13,822 bases of DNA from NCBI GenBank assembly GCA_934201655.1, contig CAKPXD010000022.1:1-13822 (forward strand). Direction: 5' to 3'. Below the pieces are notes generated by a model, which did no database searches, was not told the origin of the DNA, and saw nothing but the letters and a program-made list of their open reading frames with translations. Shown piece after piece: positions 7,231-13,551 of this stretch (its first letter is position 1; each line of letters opens with the position of its first letter). The stretch is from an uncultured Streptococcus sp. (GTDB taxonomy: Bacteria > Bacillota > Bacilli > Lactobacillales > Streptococcaceae). The position numbers and the translations under genes are program-made.

Positions 7231-8289
7231 ATGAAAAAAAGGATAGCAGTGGTTTTTGGAACCTTTGCTCCCCTGCATCAGGGGCATATTGATTTAATCC
7301 AAAGAGCAAAACGACAATGCGATGCTGTATGGGTGGTAGTTTCAGGTTATAAGGGAGATCGTGGTGAACAGGTTGGACTTACACTACAAAAGAGGTTTCG
7401 CTATATTCGTGAAGCATTTCGAGATGATGAGTTGACTTCTGTTTGTAAACTTGACGAAACCAATATTCCACGCTATCCAATGGGCTGGCAGGAGTGGTTG
7501 GATCAGATGTTGCAGGCCATTTCCTATGACCAGACTGGTGAGGAACTAATCTTTTTTGTAGGAGAGTCCGAATACCAACAAGAATTGTCAGAACGTGGTT
7601 TCGAGACTGTTCTACAGGAAAGAAAATTTGGAATTTCGGCTAGCATGATTCGTGAAAATCCAAGCAAATATTGGAAATATATCGCTCAACCTTTCCGCCG
7701 TCAGTTTACGAAAAAAGTGTTGATTATGGGAAGTGCTAGTAATGGTAAAACAACTCTAGCCAAGGATTTAGCTCGCTTTTATGACGCGCCAGTCAGTCTG
7801 GAGTATGCTCGTGAGTATCAGATAAAAAATAATGTCCGAGATGATGAGCTTACCCCCAAAGATTATTATTACCTTCTTTTGGGCCAATATGATCAAACTT
7901 CCAAGTTAATCGATAGCAATGCCAATCGAGGCCTAGTCATTGCAGATACCAACTCATTGGTAACCAAGGGCTACTACGATTACTACATGGAAAGCGAAGA
8001 GCAGGAGGACTTGTCCGTAGAGACCTTTGATAATCTCTTTGTTTCCATCGTAGCCAAGGAAAAGTGGGATTTAATCCTCTTTGTGCAACCTATTGGCTCT
8101 TATGTCAATGATGGTTTTCGCGACATGACCATGGCAGAAGACCATATCCGTCACAGTTTTTCTCAACATTTGAATATGATGAGGGAGCAATATCTAACCA
8201 ATATCCCTCATGTTTATCTAGCTGATGACTATCTAGGAAATTATGAAGCAGCAAAAGTAGCTATTGATGCCATTTACCAAGCAGATTAG
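7231..8289 (+). CDS. nadR: NadR: NMN adenylyltransferase and ribosylnicotinamide kinase
   Basis: This is a bifunctional cytosolic NAD-salvage enzyme of 352 residues. The N-terminal nucleotidyltransferase has the dinucleotide-transferase motif GTFAPLHQGH (10-19) and ISASMIR (135-141), and would turn NMN plus ATP into NAD. The C-terminal P-loop kinase has GSASNGKT (167-174) and would phosphorylate nicotinamide riboside to NMN. The N-terminal helix-turn-helix of the enterobacterial regulator-enzyme NadR is absent; the protein starts directly with the catalytic domain, so it should be enzyme only. The ribosome site is weak (AAAAAGG). pnuC follows nine bases later, which couples riboside import to trapping by phosphorylation. 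The domain calls are firm; the kinase preference for riboside follows the family and context. Confidence 0.93.
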   Translation: MKKRIAVVFGTFAPLHQGHIDLIQRAKRQCDAVWVVVSGYKGDRGEQVGLTLQKRFRYIREAFRDDELTSVCKLDETNIPRYPMGWQEWLDQMLQAISYDQTGEELIFFVGESEYQQELSERGFETVLQERKFGISASMIRENPSKYWKYIAQPFRRQFTKKVLIMGSASNGKTTLAKDLARFYDAPVSLEYAREYQIKNNVRDDELTPKDYYYLLLGQYDQTSKLIDSNANRGLVIADTNSLVTKGYYDYYMESEEQEDLSVETFDNLFVSIVAKEKWDLILFVQPIGSYVNDGFRDMTMAEDHIRHSFSQHLNMMREQYLTNIPHVYLADDYLGNYEAAKVAIDAIYQAD

Positions 8290-8298
8290 GAGAAGAAA

Positions 8299-9075
8299 AT
8301 GAAAAAAATAACTGAAAAAATCACACAATTTATCGAAAACTTTAAAAATGTTCACGCAGAAGCTCGTAAAATTGGTTTTGCAGGAGTTATGCGTTTGCTT
8401 TGGAAAGACCTATTTGTGGGACGCAGTCTTTTCCAGTGGCTCTATTTGATTGTTTTATCAAGTGTTCCTCTTATTCTGGAGTTTACACAAAACACGGAAA
8501 GTCATGACTGGATTGGCCTCTTGGCCTCTTGGACAGGAATTGTCTGCGTTATCTTGGTAGCTGAAGGTCGAGCTAGTAACTATCTTTTTGGAGCTATTAA
8601 CTCTGCAATCTACTTGGTCTTATCTATGAATGCTACTTTCTACGGCGAAGTTTTGACAACAGTTTATTTCTTTGTCATGCAGCCTATTGGTCTCTATGCT
8701 TGGTTGTCTAATCGGATCAATGAACAAGGAAAACCAGAGGAGTCTCACTTTGAAGCTAAGAAACTTGGTCTGGTTGATTGGCTCAAGTACTTGGCCTTGA
8801 CAGCTCTCATCTGGATTGGCATGGGTTTAGCTTACCAAAGTATCCATAGTGCTCGTCCATTCCGTGATAGTGTAACGGATGCGACCAATGGTGTTGGTCA
8901 GCTCTTGATGACACGTCTTTACCGTGAGCAATGGATTTTTTGGATTGCTACCAATCTCTTTAGTATCTACCTCTGGTGGGGTGAAAACATCCATATCCAA
9001 GGGATGTACTGGGTCTACACCCTCAATAGTCTAGTCGGTTGGTACCAATGGACTAAGGCTGTCAAGGAGGGATAA
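8299..9075 (+). CDS. pnuC: Nicotinamide riboside transporter PnuC
   Basis: This is a 258-residue integral membrane transporter of the PnuC family, which moves nicotinamide riboside by facilitated diffusion. About seven hydrophobic helices are visible (near residues 45-62, 71-88, 93-109, 114-134, 161-178, 210-226, 234-250), preceded by a roughly 40-residue amphipathic cytosolic start. Family signatures seen are QPIGLYAW (127-134), the tryptophan-rich EQWIFWIATNLFSIYLWW, and the end NSLVGWYQW. Ribosome site AGGAG lies seven bases before the ATG. It is embedded between nadR and the Nudix gene, and ends one base before the latter begins. Some PnuC relatives carry thiamine (PnuT), but the nadR neighbour argues for riboside. 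The helix borders are by eye. Confidence 0.93.
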   Translation: MKKITEKITQFIENFKNVHAEARKIGFAGVMRLLWKDLFVGRSLFQWLYLIVLSSVPLILEFTQNTESHDWIGLLASWTGIVCVILVAEGRASNYLFGAINSAIYLVLSMNATFYGEVLTTVYFFVMQPIGLYAWLSNRINEQGKPEESHFEAKKLGLVDWLKYLALTALIWIGMGLAYQSIHSARPFRDSVTDATNGVGQLLMTRLYREQWIFWIATNLFSIYLWWGENIHIQGMYWVYTLNSLVGWYQWTKAVKEG

Positions 9076-9076
9076 G

Positions 9077-9850
9077 ATGACTGAAACGATAATCCCGGCT
9101 GGAATGACAGAAAGAGAATATTTTGAGATTCATGCGACTGAGAAGGAATTTTTAGACTGGTACTGCAAACAGGAACTTCCTCAGTATGAAAGACCGAGCG
9201 TGACGGTGGATATGGTCGCTTATTGCTTTGTGGAAGGGAAAATCAAACTCTTGCTAATTCGTCGCAAGTCCCATCCTTATCAAAACTGTTTGGCTTTGGT
9301 CGGTGGTTTTATGGATAAAGGGGAAGATGCTGCCCATGCTTGTCAGCGTGAAGTGAGAGAGGAGGTTAACCTTGACCTTCCTTTGGAAAAAATCGAACAG
9401 TTGATGACAGTATCTACTCCAGGTCGTGATCCGCGGGGCTGGACGGTTACTATCGCCCACTTGGTGTATCTACCTAGCCGCGCACTTGATCTCGTTCAAG
9501 CTGGTGATGATGCCAAGGATGTGGTTTTTGTCGATGTTGATTTTCAGACGGGCAAGTGCTTCCTAGAGGGACTAGAGCTGGGGGAGCAAGCCTTCGCCTT
9601 TGACCATTATGCCATTATCCAAGAGTCTATTAAACGAATCCAAGGGCGTCTTGACTGGAATCCGACCTTTCTCTATCTGCTAGAGGAGGAATTCACTGTC
9701 TATGAAGGAACCGAATTAGTCAATCTCATCAACCCAGGACGACCAATCGTCAGCAATAACTTTCTCGTAAAATACGGTGAGTATGTAGAAGAAGTTGGGC
9801 TCAAACGAGTGCCAAAAAAGAAACCAAGAAAAACCTATCGATTGAAATAA
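9077..9850 (+). CDS. nrtR: Nudix/winged-helix protein, NrtR-like regulator of NAD genes
   Basis: At 257 residues it is longer than a plain Nudix hydrolase. The Nudix domain covers about residues 40-155. Its Nudix box G77-x5-E83-x7-R91-E92-V-R-E95-E96-V-N98-L matches the consensus except that the late glycine is asparagine (N98). The C-terminal part (about 195-257), LLEEEFTVYEGTELVNL...KKKPRKTYRLK, resembles the winged helix that binds DNA in NrtR, a repressor of NAD-metabolism genes that senses ADP-ribose or NAD-derived ligands. The catalytic glutamates are kept, so hydrolysis is possible. GGAGGG lies inside the end of pnuC and ATG follows its stop by one base, which implies tight coupling. 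NrtR in the nadR-pnuC operon has been described in Streptococcus suis (recalled, unchecked). An ordinary ADP-ribose pyrophosphatase remains possible. Confidence 0.8.
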   Translation: MTETIIPAGMTEREYFEIHATEKEFLDWYCKQELPQYERPSVTVDMVAYCFVEGKIKLLLIRRKSHPYQNCLALVGGFMDKGEDAAHACQREVREEVNLDLPLEKIEQLMTVSTPGRDPRGWTVTIAHLVYLPSRALDLVQAGDDAKDVVFVDVDFQTGKCFLEGLELGEQAFAFDHYAIIQESIKRIQGRLDWNPTFLYLLEEEFTVYEGTELVNLINPGRPIVSNNFLVKYGEYVEEVGLKRVPKKKPRKTYRLK

Positions 9851-9854
9851 AAAG

Positions 9855-9881
9855 CTTGGGAGCAGAAATCGATAGCCCAAG
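9855..9881. repeat. Hairpin repeat after nrtR, start of a ~130-base non-coding element
   Basis: CTTGGG (9855-9860) pairs with CCCAAG (9876-9881), and the interior AGAAATCGAT matches the CGATTTCT heart of the hairpin at 83-130 in inverse orientation. The following T content is poor (TCTTGGTTTCC), so it is not a good terminator. The following stretch to about 9990 has no gene that I can support; it resembles degenerate intergenic repeat DNA. Confidence 0.35.
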
Positions 9882-10016
9882 TCTTGGTTTCCTAGTTTCA
9901 GTTCTGAGAAGTTTCAACAAGTCCGATGACTGGTTGAGCTTGAGAATAGAGAAAATAAAGTTTGTGTCAAAAGTCAATTCAGCCATCGTTTCAAAGACTT
10001 ATTAGTCATAAAAAAG

Positions 10017-10047
10017 TGAGGTCGGGATTTTGTCCCGACCTCATTTT
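10017..10047. terminator. Bidirectional terminator after nrtR and the small membrane protein
   Basis: An eleven-pair perfect stem, TGAGGTCGGGA (10017-10027) with TCCCGACCTCA (10033-10043), is followed by TTTTGTTT on the + strand and by CTTTTTTAT on the - strand. It serves the convergent NAD operon and the minus-strand gene ending at 10050. Confidence 0.92.
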
Positions 10048-10049
10048 GT

Positions 10050-10280
10050 TTAAGGATGTTTATCTTTATTAGAATTGCTCATGATTCGAATGAATAAATC
10101 TTTGTATTTATATTTCAAATAATGTTCGTGTAAATACAATAAAGCCACGTAGACAATCATGAAAATGGCAGTTAGGTAGAACAAATCAAATGTTGTTTGA
10201 GCGTAATGAGTAGCACCCCCATAAGAAACGAAAGCAGCTAAAATCAACCAAGGAAGATACTTGTAATAGTTTCTTAACAT
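10050..10280 (-). CDS. Small two-helix membrane protein, function unknown
   Basis: I do not recognise this 76-residue protein. It begins MLRNYYKYLPWLILAAFVSY, with hydrophobic helices at about residues 9-22 and 32-49, then a basic-aromatic tail (HEHYLKYKYKDLFIRI) ending in NKDKHP. I chose ATG 10280 because a good GGAGG sits nine bases upstream and a promoter lies just behind it; the open frame runs back to 10523, but that extra part crosses the promoter. The gene is monocistronic and divergent from the lipoprotein gene at 10557, and ends at the bidirectional terminator. No catalytic motif is visible. It could be a toxin-like or structural membrane peptide, but nothing supports choosing among these. 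Confidence 0.7.
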   Translation of the reverse strand: MLRNYYKYLPWLILAAFVSYGGATHYAQTTFDLFYLTAIFMIVYVALLYLHEHYLKYKYKDLFIRIMSNSNKDKHP

Positions 10281-10313
10281 AAGCCTACACCTCCAATATC
10301 CTATTTCAATTTT

Positions 10314-10341
10314 ATTATAGCCCTTCCAGAAAAAAATGCAA
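10314..10341 (-). promoter_or_regulatory. Promoter of the small membrane protein gene
   Basis: On the minus strand, TTGCAT (complement of 10336-10341), a 16-base spacer and a perfect TATAAT (complement of 10314-10319). The leader is about 27 bases, with GGAGG just before the ATG. Confidence 0.65.
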
Positions 10342-10473
10342 GCGATTACACTTATAAAATATAGTATTTTTAGTAGGAAAAATTTCCTGTTTTTTAAATT
10401 TATAACGAATAATAGAGATAGGAGGATTAAAAAAGAACAAATATAAATAAAAACCAAAACCATATATAAATAG

Positions 10474-10502
10474 TTGACAAACCCTAAAACAAATATTACA
10501 AT
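10474..10502 (+). promoter_or_regulatory. Promoter of the lipoprotein gene
   Basis: TTGACA (10474-10479), a 17-base spacer, and TACAAT (10497-10502) predict a start near 10509 and a 48-base leader with AGGAGG at 10545-10550. Confidence 0.8.
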
Positions 10503-10511
10503 AACATTACA
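10495..10511 (-). promoter_or_regulatory. WalR/VicR-type direct repeat over the -10 box
   Basis: On the minus strand the sequence is TGTAAT-GTTAT-TGTAAT, an exact match to the WalR (VicR) consensus TGTWAH-N5-TGTWAH. It covers the -10 hexamer and predicted start of the lipoprotein promoter. A site here would be expected to repress rather than activate. In AT-rich DNA a chance match is possible. Confidence 0.5.
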
Positions 10512-10556
10512 TAAATATTTCACAACATTTCAAAAAGATTACACAGGAGGCGCATC

Positions 10557-11252
10557 ATGAAAACAAAACATTCAATTCGTTTACTAGCAGTAGCCGTATT
10601 GGCTTCAACTTTGCTTTTAGGAGCATGCGGTAATAAAAAAGAAGAAGCTAAAAACGACAATGCAAATAAAACAACACAAACCACGTCAAGTTCAAAGGCA
10701 AGTTCTTCAAACAAAGAAAGTAAAACTCAAGCTTCAACAAGTACTACGACTTCAGAAAAAGCTAAAGCTTCCTCTGAACAAGCTTCAAGTCCTACAACTC
10801 AGAATCAAGAATCCAACCAAGCTGCACCAACTCCCCAAGCTCCTCAGCAACAGGAAACTCCATCTCAACCATCTTCTAATCAGCAAGCTTCACAAAGTCA
10901 ATCTAATCAAGCAAGCCAGTCAACTTATGACCCAACGACTGACCGCAAATTACAAGATCAGCAGGCAGAACACAATAAACGTTACAAAGGCGTTTTAACC
11001 ATGGTCGATGGTGATTTTTCAGCAGCAGCAGGAAGCTGGAAGGGTGCCAATGGCGAGACTATCACTGTCTCATCAGGTGGTCAATTTACAGTAGAATCTG
11101 TTGATGGCAAGAAAGAAAACTACTCTATCCAAGGCTATGCCTATACTCTTGATGATGGTAAATATAATGCCAAAATTGGTGGTGGAAAAATCATCCAAAT
11201 TACAACAGGAGCAGATGGTACAGTTTCTAGTGTTGTCTTGATTCAACCATAG
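10557..11252 (+). CDS. Surface lipoprotein with Ser/Thr/Gln-rich linker and DUF6287-like C-terminal domain
   Basis: The function is unknown. The 231-residue protein has a signal peptide with lipobox LGAC and lipidated Cys24, so it should be anchored on the outer face of the membrane. Residues about 26-125 are a disordered linker rich in Ser, Thr, Gln, Lys, Asn and Ala, turning Pro/Gln-rich after residue 90, of the kind that carries a domain out through the wall. The C-terminal domain (about 140-231) starts RYKGVLTMVDGDF and contains AAGSWKGANGETITV, then an aromatic YSIQGYAYTL stretch; this resembles the DUF6287 domain seen in Gram-positive lipoproteins. AGGAGG ends six bases before the ATG. 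It is transcribed alone, with a WalR-like box on its promoter, which hints at envelope control. The domain name is by resemblance. Confidence 0.85.
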   Translation: MKTKHSIRLLAVAVLASTLLLGACGNKKEEAKNDNANKTTQTTSSSKASSSNKESKTQASTSTTTSEKAKASSEQASSPTTQNQESNQAAPTPQAPQQQETPSQPSSNQQASQSQSNQASQSTYDPTTDRKLQDQQAEHNKRYKGVLTMVDGDFSAAAGSWKGANGETITVSSGGQFTVESVDGKKENYSIQGYAYTLDDGKYNAKIGGGKIIQITTGADGTVSSVVLIQP

Positions 11253-11286
11253 AATCTGGCGGTAAAACTTTTCTCAAAACAAATGC

Positions 11287-11319
11287 AAACCCGTAACTCA
11301 GTTGAAGTTACGGGTTTTT
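11287..11319. terminator. Terminator between the lipoprotein gene and dus
   Basis: A twelve-pair perfect stem, AAACCCGTAACT (11287-11298) with AGTTACGGGTTT (11306-11317), is followed by TTGTAGTCTTTTA. The minus direction (GCATTTGTTTTG) is weaker, but the stem can serve hslO-dus as well. Confidence 0.85.
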
Positions 11320-11327
11320 GTAGTCTT

Positions 11328-12308
11328 TTATACCTTCTCTAACTGCAAGAGGGCTTCAATCTCAGCCAGAGTGCTGGCTTGTGAAATAGCGCCACGAAGT
11401 TTAGCGGCTCCAGATGTTCCACGGAGATAGTGAGGAGCTAGTCCACGGAATTCACGGACAGCAACCTTTTCTCCCTTGAGATCAATCAAGCGTTTCAAGT
11501 GCTCGTAGGCGATTTTCATCTTGTCTTCGAAGGTCAAATCAGGGAGGATTTCTCCAGTTTCAAAGTAGTGATTGATTTGATTGAAGAGGTAAGGATTTCC
11601 CATAGCTGCGCGTCCAATCATAACGGCGTCGGCACCGACTTCCTCGATGCGTTGTTTAGCTTCTTGAACCGTACGGATGTCTCCGTTAGCGATAAATGGA
11701 ATCTTGGTCAGAGCTTGTGCAACCTTATGAAGGGTCTCTAGGTCCGCGTGACCAGTGTACATCTGTTCACGTGTACGGCCGTGCATAGCGAGGGCAGAGA
11801 CACCTGCAGCTTCGGCAGCTAGGGCATTCTCAACTGCTAGGGATGGGTCAGACCAGCCCGTACGCATTTTGACAGTGAGGGGGATATCAAGGACAGATTG
11901 GACCTTGTTGATGATAGAGTAAATCTTATCTGGGTCCTTGAGCCACATAGCCCCAGCTTCGTTTTTCACGATTTTATTCACTGGGCAGCCCATGTTGATA
12001 TCCACGATATCTGTCTTGGTGTTTTCTTGGATGAATTCTGCTGCGCGTGCTAGGCTATCTTCATCGCTACCGAAAAGTTGGATGGAAACAGGGTTTTCGC
12101 CCTCGTCGATATGAAGCATGTGTAAGGTTTTTTCGTTGTTGTATTGGATACCCTTATCAGAGACCATTTCCATAACAACGAGCCCTGCACCAAGTTCTTT
12201 TGCGATAGTACGAAAGGCTGAGTTGGTCACACCTGCCATGGGTGCGAGGACCGTTCGGTTTGGGATCTCGACGTTCCCAATCATAAAAGGTGTATTAAGA
12301 TTTGTCAC
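11328..12308 (-). CDS. dusB: tRNA-dihydrouridine synthase (DusB-like)
   Basis: This is an FMN-dependent enzyme that reduces uridine to dihydrouridine in the tRNA D-loop. With the GTG start at 12308 it has 326 residues, typical of the family. The TIM barrel shows [13 protein letters not shown] (21-33, flavin site) and [10 protein letters not shown] (106-115) with the catalytic cysteine C108, then LTVKMRTGW (144-152), [12 protein letters not shown], and FIANGDI and GRAAMGNP near the phosphate site. The frame stays open upstream to an ATG at 12392, but that part lies inside hslO, and GTG 12308 has GGAGG nine bases before it. It overlaps the hslO stop by 14 bases, so translation is probably coupled. 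The exact tRNA position modified (Dus subfamily) cannot be read here; the symbol follows common naming. Confidence 0.93.
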   Translation of the reverse strand: MTNLNTPFMIGNVEIPNRTVLAPMAGVTNSAFRTIAKELGAGLVVMEMVSDKGIQYNNEKTLHMLHIDEGENPVSIQLFGSDEDSLARAAEFIQENTKTDIVDINMGCPVNKIVKNEAGAMWLKDPDKIYSIINKVQSVLDIPLTVKMRTGWSDPSLAVENALAAEAAGVSALAMHGRTREQMYTGHADLETLHKVAQALTKIPFIANGDIRTVQEAKQRIEEVGADAVMIGRAAMGNPYLFNQINHYFETGEILPDLTFEDKMKIAYEHLKRLIDLKGEKVAVREFRGLAPHYLRGTSGAAKLRGAISQASTLAEIEALLQLEKV

Positions 12309-13167
12309 GAATGAGTTCCTCCATGTCGTTTTCATCAAAGTTATAAGTTGTTTGGCAGAATTGACAAGTGATTTCTGCCCCGTGGTCTTCATCCTTCATT
12401 TCCTGTAAATCTGAGCTTGGGAGGCTAGCGAGAGCATCCATAAAGCGTTCTTTGCTGCAGTCGCATTGGAAACGAATTTCTTCTTCGGACAGACGTTTGT
12501 AGGGCTCGTCACCATAGATTGCCTTGAGGAGGGCTTCGATATGATCGTCGCTTTCTAGAAGAGTTGAAATGGCTGGCATCTCTTGAATTCGTTTTTCAAA
12601 ACGAGCAATTTCTTCTTCCTTGGCTCCTGGTAAAACTTGGAGCAAGAAACCACCTGCAACTTCGACCTTGTCTTCTTCATCTAAAAGAACATTGAGGCCA
12701 ACTGCTGAAGGCGTTTGTTGACTTTCTGTAAGATAGAAAGCTAGGTCTTCACCGATTTCTCCAGAGATAAGAGGTGTCATGGAATTATAGGGATTTCCAG
12801 TGCCATAGTCTGTAATCACTAGAAATTGACCATTTCCGACAAAAGGTCCAACGAGGACTTCTCCTGTTGCAGTCTTTTTAATGTCAACTCCAGGGTTTTG
12901 AACGTAGCCTTTGACGTTGCCCTTGGTATCTGCAACTGTGATAATGGCACCGAGGGAGCTCGTTCCAAGAACCTTGACCGTTAGCTTGGTATTTCCTTTT
13001 TCGTTGGCAGCGAGAATTTGGCTGGCGATAAGGGTACGGCCAAGCGCTACGGTTGAACTAGCTTGGGTTTGATGTTTTTCTTGAGCAGTGCGGACAGTTT
13101 CAGTGCTGTCTAGTACATAAGCACGAAAAGCCCCGCTTTCTGATATAGTTTTAATAATTTTATCCAT
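12295..13167 (-). CDS. hslO: Redox-regulated chaperonin Hsp33
   Basis: This 290-residue cytosolic holdase is switched on by oxidation. The N-terminal beta domain starts [18 protein letters not shown], which fixes the start. The C-terminal zinc switch has C235-D-C237 and C268-x2-C271, the classic CXC-x30-CXXC set; all four cysteines are present, so redox activation is expected. The gene is first of a two-gene unit with dus and divergent from dltX. No ribosome site precedes the ATG; an extended -10 sits so close that the mRNA is probably leaderless (see the promoter entry). There is no CtsR or CIRCE-like element near it. Identification is firm. Confidence 0.96.
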   Translation of the reverse strand: MDKIIKTISESGAFRAYVLDSTETVRTAQEKHQTQASSTVALGRTLIASQILAANEKGNTKLTVKVLGTSSLGAIITVADTKGNVKGYVQNPGVDIKKTATGEVLVGPFVGNGQFLVITDYGTGNPYNSMTPLISGEIGEDLAFYLTESQQTPSAVGLNVLLDEEDKVEVAGGFLLQVLPGAKEEEIARFEKRIQEMPAISTLLESDDHIEALLKAIYGDEPYKRLSEEEIRFQCDCSKERFMDALASLPSSDLQEMKDEDHGAEITCQFCQTTYNFDENDMEELIRDKS

Positions 13168-13174
13168 AGCTACT

Positions 13175-13183
13175 ATTTTAGCA
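13175..13183 (-). promoter_or_regulatory. hslO promoter (extended -10), leaderless start predicted
   Basis: On the minus strand the sequence is TGCTAAAAT: TGn plus TAAAAT (complement of 13175-13180). The -10 ends seven bases before the A of the ATG, so transcription would begin at or within four bases of the start codon. No -35 hexamer is seen at 16-18 bases. Confidence 0.6.
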
Positions 13184-13306
13184 TAAAAATGCCCAAAGAG
13201 GGAGTGGTGTGTCTCCTATCGCTTTAAACTGATTTATTTACATCAGTGAAATAATGAAGAAAGAATTAAATTAAGCTAAAATGTGCTTTTTAAAAATGGT
13301 AAACAG

Positions 13307-13336
13307 TTGAAAATGAAGAGAATAAAGTGGTAAAAT
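13307..13336 (+). promoter_or_regulatory. dlt operon promoter
   Basis: TTGAAA (13307-13312) and TAAAAT (13331-13336) are separated by 18 bases, with TGG giving an extended -10. This predicts a start near 13343 and a leader of about 63 bases. The rest of the 238-base hslO-dltX gap includes a short inverted repeat (ACTGAT 13228-13233, ATCAGT 13242-13247) and nothing else that I can name. Confidence 0.6.
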
Positions 13337-13405
13337 GGGAGAAAGATAAAATAGTAATTGTATATTCGCGAAAACATAATGAAAATTTACAGAAAAGAAT
13401 CTAAT

Positions 13406-13537
13406 ATGAATAAAAAGAAGCCATACTATGTTTTTTTTGGACAAACTGTCCTGTATTTTATTATTTTACTGGGTTTGCTTTACTTCTTTAGCTATCTTGG
13501 TCAGGGTCAAGGCGGCTTTATTTACAATGAATTCTAA
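13406..13537 (+). CDS. dltX: DltX, small membrane protein of the D-alanylation operon
   Basis: This is a 43-residue single-span protein, [10 protein letters not shown] followed by a hydrophobic helix at about 13-32 and the conserved end GGFIYNEF. This C-terminal motif and its place directly before dltA identify DltX, which is needed for D-alanine transfer to teichoic acids by the Dlt machinery. The basic start predicts N-in, C-out. The gene is short enough to be missed by length cut-offs. Its ribosome site is weak (AGAAAAG). An in-frame ATG at 13379 would add nine residues (MKIYRKESN) and also lacks a good site, so the start is uncertain. dltA follows after 14 bases. Confidence 0.9.
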   Translation: MNKKKPYYVFFGQTVLYFIILLGLLYFFSYLGQGQGGFIYNEF

Positions 13538-13551
13538 AGGAGATCCTTACC

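Noticed and set aside
9964..9977. CtsR-like GTGTCAAAAGTCAA
   Set aside because: The two half-sites are adjacent without the three-base spacer and no clp gene or promoter follows.
9801..9986. Minus-strand 61-codon frame after nrtR
   Set aside because: It runs through the end of nrtR and the hairpin repeat, has no ribosome site or promoter, and reads as low-complexity repeat translation.
10403..10412. Competence cin-box-like AACGAATA
   Set aside because: It has one mismatch to TACGAATA and lies far from either start codon, with no late competence gene near.
10281..10523. N-terminal extension of the small minus-strand membrane protein
   Set aside because: It crosses the TTGCAT/TATAAT promoter and lacks a ribosome site, whereas ATG 10280 has GGAGG nine bases upstream.
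10660..10998. 112-codon frame inside the lipoprotein gene
   Set aside because: It is the second frame of the repetitive Ser/Gln linker; its Leu/Gln/Lys bias comes from the shifted repeat codons.
12309..12392. Longer dus start inside hslO
   Set aside because: The extra 28 residues are hslO in another frame; GTG 12308 has the ribosome site and gives the normal family length.
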